A stretch of DNA of 64,000 bases, from positions 124,001 to 188,000 of the forward strand of contig NZ_JAGGJA010000006.1 in the NCBI RefSeq assembly GCF_026229185.1. Direction: 5' to 3'. A model generated the notes under the pieces. That model searched no databases. It saw nothing but the letters and a program-made list of their open reading frames with translations, and had not been told where the DNA came from. This stretch comes from Fodinibius salsisoli. Its GTDB lineage: Bacteria > Bacteroidota > Rhodothermia > Balneolales > Balneolaceae. Shown piece by piece: positions 7,938 to 14,396 of this stretch (within the stretch, counting starts at the first letter, position 1; the number at the start of each line of letters is the position of its first letter). The translations under genes were made by a program, and so were the position numbers.

Positions 7938-9419
7938 ATGAAGAAACTATTTTGGGCAATAACAATCATTTTATTGATGACTAATTCATCAATAGCCCAA
8001 ACAAAAAACACAAGCAAATTCCCAAAAGCACATCCCCAATTTTCCTCAAAATTTGAAAACCAATTAAAGAACATCTACAAAGAAAATGCATTATTTGGCG
8101 ATTTTATTTTTGCCATGGTTGATGAAAATGGATTGGCTTATTCATTTGCTATCAATAGAGCGATTTTAACTGGCAAAAAATCGTCTCTAAATAATAATTC
8201 CCCCATATATATTGCATCCAGTACAAAATCATTCACAGGAACATTACTCAAAATATTAGAACAGAAAAAGGTACTCAATTTAAACAAATCACTTAATGAT
8301 TACCTTCCTCAACTAAATTACAATGACAGTATAGACACCAAGAAAATAACAATTAAAAACCTTTTAAATCACACTCACGGCACATTTAGCACAAGTATGA
8401 CGTGGAAAACAGCCTTTTTGGGATATAGTGGTAAAAATGAAGAGTTAATCAACGATTTAAATACTGACTTCCTTTTTGACCCATCAGCTAGATTTCGATA
8501 TTCAAATGTTGGTCCGATCATTGCCGGTATGGTCGTGGAAAACGTAAATGATAAAACGTGGAAAGATGAAATGAAAGACTATATTTTCACACCATTAAAA
8601 ATGGAAAACACAAGTGCATATGTTAGCGATTATGAATTAAAAGATATTCGTCCATCACTTACCATTTCCAAAGACAAAGGAATCATTGAAAAGGGCTTTT
8701 ACAAAGAGGACATCACAATGCACGCATCAGGAGGGGTAATTTCAACTGTAAATGACCTTTCAAAATGGTTAAGTGCAAATATTAGAGAAGATAGTATTTT
8801 ACTAAATAAAAATTCTTGGTCAGAACTTCATACTTCAACCACACCCCAAGACAAAGAATACTTCACTTACCACCGCTTGGGCTACAGTTTAGGATGGGAT
8901 ATTGCTGAATACCAGAATGAAAAGATTTTGACACGTTTCGGAGGTTTGGCAGGAATAAGTTTCCATATCTCATTTATGCCAGAGAAAAAAATTGGGGTTA
9001 TTGCTTTCTCGAATGACAACAGAGCTTATTTATTGCCTCATTTAATGGCAGATTATGCTTACAATCTAATAAACGCATTACCTGCAGACAGTATTTTCAA
9101 GAGTGAAAAGCCAAAATTTGATGATAGTTTTGAACGTGAGAATCAAATCTCATACCCTAACGATTCGCAAATTCTATCTGCAAGCAATGAAAATGACAAG
9201 ATACTAGGCACATATCAAAATGCGGAAAATTGGCCGACCATTTCCATTGACAAAAAGGATAATTACTACATTTTTAATTGGGGCATAGTAAATGGCAAAA
9301 TCTATGAAACCGAAGAAAGTGGTTACTCTAGTAATTTGGGAGTTCTAACAAGGGATTTTGAAATAACAAACGATACCCTTTTGACAGGCTCATTGATTTA
9401 CAAAAAGGCGAAGGAATAA
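7938..9419 (+). CDS. Serine hydrolase, beta-lactamase class C family, exported
   Basis: A 493-residue protein with a signal peptide (KKLFWAITIILLMTNSSIAQ). The catalytic domain carries SxxK (SSTK in 'YIASSTKSFTGTL', near residue 95), the YxN motif (YSN in 'RFRYSNVGPIIAGM') and a C-terminal 'HxG'-like position in 'LTRFGGLAGISF'. The C-terminal 100 residues form an extra beta-rich domain seen in some of these hydrolases. The gene is much more AT-rich than the respiratory genes downstream, a sign of separate origin. It lies between attC-like sites and probably is a cassette gene. The substrate is unknown. Confidence 0.88.
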   Translation: MKKLFWAITIILLMTNSSIAQTKNTSKFPKAHPQFSSKFENQLKNIYKENALFGDFIFAMVDENGLAYSFAINRAILTGKKSSLNNNSPIYIASSTKSFTGTLLKILEQKKVLNLNKSLNDYLPQLNYNDSIDTKKITIKNLLNHTHGTFSTSMTWKTAFLGYSGKNEELINDLNTDFLFDPSARFRYSNVGPIIAGMVVENVNDKTWKDEMKDYIFTPLKMENTSAYVSDYELKDIRPSLTISKDKGIIEKGFYKEDITMHASGGVISTVNDLSKWLSANIREDSILLNKNSWSELHTSTTPQDKEYFTYHRLGYSLGWDIAEYQNEKILTRFGGLAGISFHISFMPEKKIGVIAFSNDNRAYLLPHLMADYAYNLINALPADSIFKSEKPKFDDSFERENQISYPNDSQILSASNENDKILGTYQNAENWPTISIDKKDNYYIFNWGIVNGKIYETEESGYSSNLGVLTRDFEITNDTLLTGSLIYKKAKE

Positions 9420-9611
9420 AAACTGCATACAACAACGGCTCATAAGCTATGGCTTGTGACTTTCCCACTCGTCCAGGCACAGCCGAAACGGCGGATTTTC
9501 GAATCCAACGAAAGCGTCCTATAACCCGCCTTTAGATTACCCCTACCAAAAAAATGACTTATTTTGGTGGTATAACCGCTACTGGATCTACCGGGGTGAC
9601 CTAGATAACCC

Positions 9612-9698
9612 GCTGGCTTTCGAGCTAGCCTGCGTATGAGTCCCCGGCAGGGTTTCCGGCCAGAACCCGCTCGTTAGAATGTAAGTCTCAAGGACTCA
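9612..9698 (+). ncRNA. Folded leader RNA of the mini-IS110, bridge-RNA candidate
   Basis: Three stems are visible. GCTGGCT-TTCG-AGCTAGC (9612-9629) has a UUCG tetraloop. TGAGTCC (9637-9643) pairs with GGACTCA (9692-9698). Nested in it, GGGTT (9650-9654) pairs with AACCC (9664-9668). A long structured segment immediately before an IS110 ORF is where IS110-group elements encode the bridge RNA that pairs with donor and target DNA. In the attC-targeting IS1111 group it would instead be in the right end, so the assignment is open. Confidence 0.45.
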
Positions 9699-9769
9699 CA
9701 GGAGGTAATAGTGGCTAGTCCTACCCAGTAAACGTCAATCATTCACTTGTAAATATAGGAGGAAATCGC

Positions 9770-9988
9770 ATGGAAGCCAGCTATTATATAGGTATTAACA
9801 TCTCAAAACAGCGGTTGGACTGGCAGGTAAACGACAACCAAAATTACTCACATAAAAACGGCCAAGCTGTAAACATTCCAAAAGGAATCAACAAAATGAT
9901 TAAGATCATCTGTGCCATCTGGAATAGTGGGGAGTTGTATGATCCAAACCATACTTCCCGGTTTGACCGGGAAAAAAATGCGGCTTAA
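9770..9988 (+). pseudogene. IS110 transposase remnant: N-terminus fused to C-terminus
   Basis: A 72-residue in-frame fusion. The first 40 residues are the RuvC-like start (YYIGINISKQRLDWQV). The last 32 (NKMIKIICAIWNSG to FDREKNAA) are nearly the same as the C-terminus of copy 1 (NKMIKIICAIWNSG to FDRQKNAA). The first catalytic Asp of 'GIDVSK' is replaced by Asn. A strong AGGAGG ribosome binding site lies 6 bp before the ATG. It cannot be a transposase; whether the micro-protein is made is unknown. Confidence 0.8.
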
Positions 9989-10024
9989 TACTTGAAAAAA
10001 TCATAACATTCAAGGGGACCCCAA

Positions 10025-10063
10025 GCGTGCCTCCCACCTACGCCAAGGCTTCGGCGGGCATGC
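10025..10063 (+). ncRNA. Nested hairpin in IS110 right end (copy 2)
   Basis: Same structure as in copy 1: GCGTGCC pairs with GGCATGC around an inner CGCC/GGCG stem. The transposase stop-proximal sequence and the following AAGGGGACCCC are also kept between the copies, while the coding part has been lost. This suggests selection on, or a functional role for, the end. Confidence 0.3.
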
Positions 10064-10282
10064 GCCAATCCCAGCTTTTTAGCTCCTCGTTCATTATTTA
10101 ACAGATCAACGCGCGCCTTAAGCGCTAGGCCGTTATAGGACTTCTTTTTACAGCATATCCTTATAGTTCTTGTCTCAACCTCCCCTCCATTGTTAAACCC
10201 GTATACAGAAAAAGCCAACCGACTTGCGTAAGTATTTGCTTACACTTATATTTATGTAATCAAATACTTACATAAAATTTGT

Positions 10283-10615
10283 ATGGAAAAGCGAAGAGAT
10301 GTCTTTCAGGCTATAGCCGACCCGACCAGGCGGGAAATACTGTGCCTGATTGCCAAAGAGCCGTTAAACCTGAATTCAATTGCGGAAAATTTTGATATGA
10401 GCCGCCCTGCTATATCACAGCACATTAAAGTACTGGATGAAAGCGGTCTGGTCGCCATGCGTAAAAAGGGAAGGCAACGGTTTTGCCATATTCGTCCTCA
10501 AAAAATGAAGGAAGTAGACCGATGGCTTGAGCAATTCAGACAGCTTTGGGAAGACCGTTTCAGTCAGCTTGACCAGGTACTCAATAATTTAAAAAACCAA
10601 GACAATGAAGAATAA
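10283..10615 (+). CDS. ArsR-family winged-helix regulator
   Basis: A 110-residue regulator: 'VFQAIADPTRREILCLIA' at the start, then the recognition region 'MSRPAISQHIKVLDESGLV' and the wing 'MRKKGRQRFCHI'. It belongs to the metal-independent ArsR subgroup that is usually linked to an SRPBCC gene, as here: the next gene overlaps it by 11 bp. It lies in a unit that starts at a cassette-like boundary (G^TTATAGG at 10132). It probably represses its own operon; a direct repeat of CAAATACTTACA-like sequence just upstream (10240-10272) is a possible operator. Confidence 0.93.
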   Translation: MEKRRDVFQAIADPTRREILCLIAKEPLNLNSIAENFDMSRPAISQHIKVLDESGLVAMRKKGRQRFCHIRPQKMKEVDRWLEQFRQLWEDRFSQLDQVLNNLKNQDNEE

Positions 10616-11111
10616 ATTAATGACAGATTTCTCTGTAGATAAGAAGAATAAAACCGTGAAAGTAAAAAGAGAATTTATGTCCCCGAAAAAGCATGTGTGG
10701 GCGGCCTGGACTGAGCCTGAGCTTCTCGACCAATGGTGGGCCCCCAAACCATGGAAGTCAAGAACAAAAACAATGGACTTTAAAGAAGGTGGAAGAAGAC
10801 TTTATGCCATGGTGGGACCTGAAGGCGAAGAGCATTGGTCATTGGCTGACTTCAAGTCTATTACTCCCAAAACAAATTTCAAATATCACAGCAGTTTCTG
10901 TGACAGCCAAGGGAACTTAAACACCGATATGCCACAATCAGATTGGAGCGTAGATTTTACCGAATCAAATGGTTCTACTACGGTGTATGTCGAAATTAAG
11001 CCCGAAAAACTTTCTGATTTGGAAAAAATGATTGAAATGGGCTTCAAGGAAGGATTCACTGCTATACTGGAAGAGTTAGCCGAAATACTTCCAACTATAA
11101 GCAATCAATAA
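10605..11111 (+). CDS. SRPBCC/AHSA1-domain protein
   Basis: A 168-residue START-like fold (activator of Hsp90 ATPase homologue 1-like): 'VKREFMSPKKHVWAAWTEPELLDQWWAPKPW' spread over residues 20-50 is the typical opening. 'FKEGGRRLYAMVGPEGE' and the C-terminal helix 'MIEMGFKEGFTAILEELAE' follow. These proteins bind hydrophobic ligands; the ligand is unknown. It overlaps the ArsR gene, so the pair is co-regulated. An in-frame ATG at 10620 is an alternative start. Confidence 0.9.
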   Translation: MKNKLMTDFSVDKKNKTVKVKREFMSPKKHVWAAWTEPELLDQWWAPKPWKSRTKTMDFKEGGRRLYAMVGPEGEEHWSLADFKSITPKTNFKYHSSFCDSQGNLNTDMPQSDWSVDFTESNGSTTVYVEIKPEKLSDLEKMIEMGFKEGFTAILEELAEILPTISNQ

Positions 11112-11192
11112 AGAAAAATTCGATCAGAGACATAAAGCGTCAAGTATTAGACCAATAGAAAAATCAATTACAAAATTAAATGGTGAAAGGTT

Positions 11193-11786
11193 ATGAGAAA
11201 AATAATCGTCTTATCAATGATTACAATAGATGGAGTAATGCAAGCACCTGGAGGACCAAAGGAAGATACATCAGAAGGATTTAAATATGGTGGTTGGACT
11301 GCACCATATGGTGACGAAGTTTTTGGCAAGGTGGTGGAAAAAGAGATGAAACCTGCAGAATATCTTTTGGGCAGAAAAACATTTGAAATATGGGAAAACT
11401 ACTGGCCAGAACACGCAGACATGTGGCCGGGTATCAATGATGGCACAAAATACGTAATGTCGGAGAGCAGGAAACAGTCGGATTGGAAAAACTCTGTATT
11501 TCTCAATAATGTGGCAGATATCAAAAAACTCAAAAATTCAAAAGGTTCTGACATTCAAGTTTGGGGCAGCAGTGAGCTCATCCAAACACTATTCGAAAAC
11601 GATTTAGTTGACGAACTCCGACTAAAGATTTTCCCGATAACTCTTGGAACAGGAAAAAAGTTGTTTAATAATGGCACAATACCGGCAGCATTTACATTAA
11701 CAGAAAGTATAGTTACTTCAACCGGAGTGATTATTGCCTATTACAAGCGAGCCGGAAAAGTTAAAACAGGTTCTGTTGGAGATTAA
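11193..11786 (+). CDS. Dihydrofolate reductase-like (RibD C-terminal domain) protein
   Basis: A 197-residue protein of the RibD_C/DHFR-like superfamily: 'IIVLSMITIDGVMQAPGGPKEDTSEGF' across residues 3-30, then 'AEYLLGRKTFEIWENYWPEH', 'VWGSSELIQTLFENDLVDELRLKIFPITLGTGKKLF' in pieces, and a final strand. Members bind NADPH; many stand-alone copies have no proven substrate. It sits 81 bp after the SRPBCC gene and is probably in the same operon and cassette. Confidence 0.88.
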   Translation: MRKIIVLSMITIDGVMQAPGGPKEDTSEGFKYGGWTAPYGDEVFGKVVEKEMKPAEYLLGRKTFEIWENYWPEHADMWPGINDGTKYVMSESRKQSDWKNSVFLNNVADIKKLKNSKGSDIQVWGSSELIQTLFENDLVDELRLKIFPITLGTGKKLFNNGTIPAAFTLTESIVTSTGVIIAYYKRAGKVKTGSVGD

Positions 11787-11808
11787 TACAGCTAACTTAA
11801 AAGTTCAA

Positions 11809-12016
11809 TCTATAACCAGCGCTACCCTTAGCTAAGAATCAAGTAAAAGTTTTAAAAAGGGTGACTAAGATGCACCTCGCCGTCGGCTGCCGGTTTCAAC
11901 TTTGTCAGTTTCCAAAGTACATTTCAAAACAAATTCAGCATCATTTTACACGCCCCCTTATGTACAGCCTATGTAGCCGTGCTACTTCGGCGTAGTAGTC
12001 CGCAATGTCGTTATAC
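11809..12016 (+). repeat. attC-like junction with conserved right end
   Basis: The R''-like TCTATAAC (11809-11816) matches the first bases of this cassette (GTTATAG at 10132). The right end, from CCTTATGT (11956) through a hairpin (GCTAC-TTCG-GCGTAGT region) to TCCGCAATGTCG^TTATAC (12010/12011), is a 55-bp repeat whose second copy is at 14063-14117. The left and right arms pair poorly with each other, so this may be a composite of two sites or a site with an insertion. Confidence 0.4.
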
Positions 12017-12057
12017 CGTCATAAATTCTTACTTTTATCTCGAACTGGCGTTAATTA

Positions 12058-12238
12058 ATGAAAGAAACCACATTCCGCACCATTTCCCCAAGCTCTTAAA
12101 GCCATTGAAAGTGATACAGAAAATAGCGATTTCAATATGCCTTCTGAGCGAAAGATGGCTTCCCTGCTGGGGACCTTGGTTGAGTCAAAGTCATTTGCTG
12201 ATCTGCCCTCTGGTCAGTTTCTGAGAACTGAGTTTTGA
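12058..12238 (+). pseudogene. Remnant of a class I SAM-dependent methyltransferase
   Basis: An N-terminal fragment in broken frames. The first frame gives MKETTFRTISPSS. A shifted frame then gives 'AIESDTENSDFNMPSERK' and 'MASLLGTLVESK', which matches the region before the SAM-binding glycine loop of O-methyltransferase-like proteins. The glycine loop itself is lost: the text ends at 'SGQFLRTEF' and a stop. It was likely a cassette gene that has decayed. Confidence 0.5.
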
Positions 12239-12293
12239 TTTGTGTACATCCCAACCTCATAATTAGCTCATTCAGTCGCAAGCAGTAATAAAA

Positions 12294-12875
12294 TCAATCC
12301 AATATTGACAATAGATTATCCACCGTCCGTAGCGTTTCCTGCTCGTTGAAACTTACTTTACTTACAATTTTGAGCCCACTGTAAAAAGTGTAAAAGAGCC
12401 TGGCTATGGACTCCAACTCTTTATCGGCAGGTATTTGACCGTTTTCCACCCCCTCTTTCAAATAATCACGAAAAGTTCCTACAAACTTCTGTTGGTTTTC
12501 TTGTAGATCTTTAAGAAAAGAATGATCGTTCGGAACCAATTCGGCAGTTGTATTAACAACAAAACACCCCTTTGCCTCCTTATCGTTTTTTGATTCCTCA
12601 ATTGCCTTTTCAAACAGAGCCCGAAAACCATCCTTAACACCCTTGTGTGATTCAAGAAGTTGAGAAACAGCTTTTAAGTTTTTATCTCTATAAAGCTGAA
12701 AGGCCTTTTCAAACAGCTGCTTTTTTCCACCAAAGGTATCGTACAAACTAGATCGGCTAATCCCCAACTCATCCACCAGATCCTGCGCAGAAGTATCATA
12801 ATAGCCCTTTTTCCAAAAGAGATTCATGGCCTTAATGAGCACTTCCTTTTCGTCAAATAATTTAGCTCTTGGCAT
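12294..12875 (-). CDS. TetR/AcrR-family repressor
   Basis: A 193-residue regulator. The N-terminal HTH shows 'KEVLIKAMNLFWKKGYYDT', 'SAQDLVDELGISRSSLYDTF' and 'GGKKQLFEKAF', followed by a ligand-binding helical domain with 'CFVVNTTAELVPND' (a signature of the AcrR/NemR-like subgroup that often carries a redox-active Cys). It is read leftwards, downstream of the SDR gene, with a terminator between them. Three GGAAY-N4-RTTCC sites near its own and the SDR promoter are its probable operators. Confidence 0.93.
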   Translation of the reverse strand: MPRAKLFDEKEVLIKAMNLFWKKGYYDTSAQDLVDELGISRSSLYDTFGGKKQLFEKAFQLYRDKNLKAVSQLLESHKGVKDGFRALFEKAIEESKNDKEAKGCFVVNTTAELVPNDHSFLKDLQENQQKFVGTFRDYLKEGVENGQIPADKELESIARLFYTFYSGLKIVSKVSFNEQETLRTVDNLLSILD

Positions 12876-12948
12876 AGATACAAATACAAAGTTTGCTTAA
12901 TAAACAATCTATATGGATTATAAATCTATCTAATCCCATTAATTAATA

Positions 12949-12972
12949 AAGGGCAAGAAAACTCTTGCCCTT
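12949..12972 (-). terminator. Rho-independent terminator after the SDR gene
   Basis: AAGGGCAAGA and TCTTGCCCTT form a perfect 10-bp stem with a 4-nt loop, 49 bp past the SDR stop. Read on the minus strand the stem is followed by TTTATTAATTAAT. It separates the SDR transcript from the TetR gene. Confidence 0.8.
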
Positions 12973-12986
12973 ACAAACTACAGTAT

Positions 12987-13004
12987 TTGGAATAGTCATT
13001 CCAA
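12987..13004. promoter_or_regulatory. Operator TTGGAAT-AGTC-ATTCCAA upstream of TetR gene
   Basis: A perfect 7-4-7 palindrome, 112 bp before the TetR start on the minus strand and also just past the SDR stop. It shares the core GGAAY-N4-RTTCC with two sites before the SDR gene. This supports autoregulation by the TetR protein. Confidence 0.65.
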
Positions 13005-13020
13005 TTTTTGATAAAAAAAT

Positions 13021-13776
13021 TTAACCGATTAGAGGATTTATATTAACACCTCCATCTATATTGTATTCTCCACCAGTAATAAACGAGGCTTTGTCAGAAG
13101 CCAAAAAACTTACCAGCTCAGCAATATCTTCTGGCTCACCAAAACGGTTTAACGGAATACGATTTAGCATAGCCTCAGCAAAGCCATCTATCTGTTCTTC
13201 GCTCATACCGGTTTTGCCAAATATTGGTGTGGATACCGGACCCGGATTTACCGAATTGATACGAATATTTCTGGGTGCTAATTCTGTAGCAGCTATGCGA
13301 GTATAGGAATTTAGCGCTGCTTTAGATGCTGCATATACAGCGGTATTAGACATTCCCGCGTAAGCATTTACAGATGCCAGATTGATAATACTGGCTCCAT
13401 CGTTTAATATTGGCAAGAATTTTTCTATGGTAAAAACAGCCCCTTTAAAATTAATACCCATTTGATGGTCAAACATCTCTTCAGTTATTTGACCTACTGG
13501 CGCGGGTTGAAAAATTCCGGCATTCACAAACAAAATATCGACATTGCCAAACTCATTTTTAACCTGATCTACTGCCCTTTCAACAGCTTTCAGATCCGTT
13601 ACATCAGCAACAATACCTGTGACACCAAGTTCATCAGCAGCCTTCTGTACTTTTGCCGTGTTTCTGCCGGTAATGATAACGGTTGCTCCTTGTTTCTTTA
13701 ATTTTTTGGCGGATGCATATCCAATTCCGCTGTTACCACCGGTAACCACGGAAACTTTATTTTCTAACTGATTCAT
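13021..13776 (-). CDS. Short-chain dehydrogenase/reductase (SDR)
   Basis: A 251-residue classical SDR with NAD(P) motif 'TGGNSGIG' (residue 13 on), 'VADVTD' and the NAG motif 'FVNAGIF'. The catalytic residues are Ser in 'INLASVNAYAG' and the YxxxK pair in 'YAASKAAL'. 'INSVNPGPVSTP' is the usual nucleotide-binding tail. The substrate is unknown; TetR-controlled SDRs of this sort often respond to electrophiles. It is on the minus strand and preceded by two operator palindromes. Confidence 0.95.
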   Translation of the reverse strand: MNQLENKVSVVTGGNSGIGYASAKKLKKQGATVIITGRNTAKVQKAADELGVTGIVADVTDLKAVERAVDQVKNEFGNVDILFVNAGIFQPAPVGQITEEMFDHQMGINFKGAVFTIEKFLPILNDGASIINLASVNAYAGMSNTAVYAASKAALNSYTRIAATELAPRNIRINSVNPGPVSTPIFGKTGMSEEQIDGFAEAMLNRIPLNRFGEPEDIAELVSFLASDKASFITGGEYNIDGGVNINPLIG

Positions 13777-13805
13777 ATTTAAGTGATCTTGAAGTTAATT
13801 ATTAT

Positions 13806-13854
13806 GGAATGATCGTTCCTATACCGAATATAGCCATAACGGAACGTTTATTCC
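13806..13854 (-). promoter_or_regulatory. Two TetR-type operators before the SDR gene
   Basis: GGAATGATCGTTCC (13806-13819) and GGAACGTTTATTCC (13841-13854) lie 30-78 bp before the SDR ATG, centres 35 bp apart. Both fit GGAAY-N4-RTTCC, as does the site before the TetR gene. They would cover the SDR promoter. Confidence 0.65.
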
Positions 13855-13971
13855 AAATAAAAATATCAAGTCAATCAGCAGTATTTTTGATGAGGATTTG
13901 AATAAATTGAGAATACTTTTCTCTATAACAAATGATTTGAATTATCCTGCAATAAAAACAAGAATTTAGGC

Positions 13972-14036
13972 ATGTAACAACGCATTAAGGGACAGTCCGT
14001 GCCTATTGTGATTTTTAGCTTATGCGTTCGTTATTA
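13972..14036 (+). repeat. Compact attC site
   Basis: R'' ATGTAAC (13972-13978), left arm AACGCATTAAG (13979-13989), right arm CTTATGCGTT (14019-14028), then TCG and R' GTTATTA (14030-14036). The arms are fully complementary except for one extra T on the left, an extrahelical base of the kind that polarises attC. The 65-nt length is typical. This is the cleanest attC in the window. Confidence 0.75.
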
Positions 14037-14062
14037 AACTAATCGACATTTACTCGTGCACA

Positions 14063-14123
14063 CCTTATGTACAGCCTACGGAGCCATGCTGCTTCGGCGT
14101 GGTAGTCCGCAATGTCGTTATTC
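14063..14123 (+). repeat. Second copy of the 55-bp attC-end repeat
   Basis: From CCTTATGTACAGCC through a CCATGC/GCGTGG hairpin to TCCGCAATGTCG^TTATTC (14117/14118). It differs from the copy at 11956-12010 at only a few bases, several of them compensatory within the hairpin. Together with CGACATT at 14044-14050 (complement of AATGTCG at 14111-14117), the stretch 14031-14117 could be an ORF-less mini-cassette. Confidence 0.5.
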
Positions 14124-14231
14124 ACTTCAATTTACAATCATAAATGAAATCTGTAATGGTTTGCATATACAGCTCATTATGCTAACATTACTATTAAGTT
14201 AATCTCATTGTTTAAGAATATTGCATGTGAT

Positions 14232-14358
14232 GCAAACTCGCTCTGCGACCTGGGTAAGTCGATTTGGTGCGTGTATCACAAATCGGCAACCCTCAGGTAG
14301 AATTCCCATTTTCCACTATATAGCCTTAGCACCTTAATTTAAGGAGTAGCGAGTTTGC
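14232..14358. repeat. 127-bp element with 11-bp terminal inverted repeats
   Basis: GCAAACTCGCT (14232-14242) and AGCGAGTTTGC (14348-14358) are perfect inverted repeats bounding a short non-coding segment, just before the GC-rich gene. It may be a miniature insertion element or a large RNA hairpin at the junction of imported DNA. No target duplication could be defined. Confidence 0.4.
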
Positions 14359-14396
14359 CCTAATATTAGCGGTAGAATTAAAGGTTACTCTTTGAT

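Larger units (their letters stand above)
9541..10110 (+). mobile_element. IS110-family mini-element, copy 2
   Basis: It comprises a structured leader, a 72-codon remnant ORF and a right end that matches copy 1 for about 120 bp up to ATCAAC. The left border is approximate. Nearly the whole transposase is missing while both ends are kept, as in a MITE-like element mobilised in trans. It lies inside an attC-like site. Confidence 0.55.
9428..10138 (+). repeat. attC-like site split by an IS110 mini-element
   Basis: The left arm ACAAC followed by ACGGCTCATAAGC (about 9430-9448) follows the serine hydrolase gene. The right arm CTTAAGCGCTAGGCCG with R' GTTATAG (10132-10138) lies beyond the mini-element. 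Left and right arms are largely complementary (CTTA..AG..GCCGTT). They would form one site if the intervening insertion were removed. Attack on attC is a known habit of the IS1111-attC branch; the exact target bases need an uninterrupted relative. Confidence 0.5.

Noticed and set aside
9985-10218. 77-codon minus-strand frame over the IS110 right end
   Set aside because: It covers a non-coding, hairpin-rich end shared by both IS copies and shows no family resemblance.
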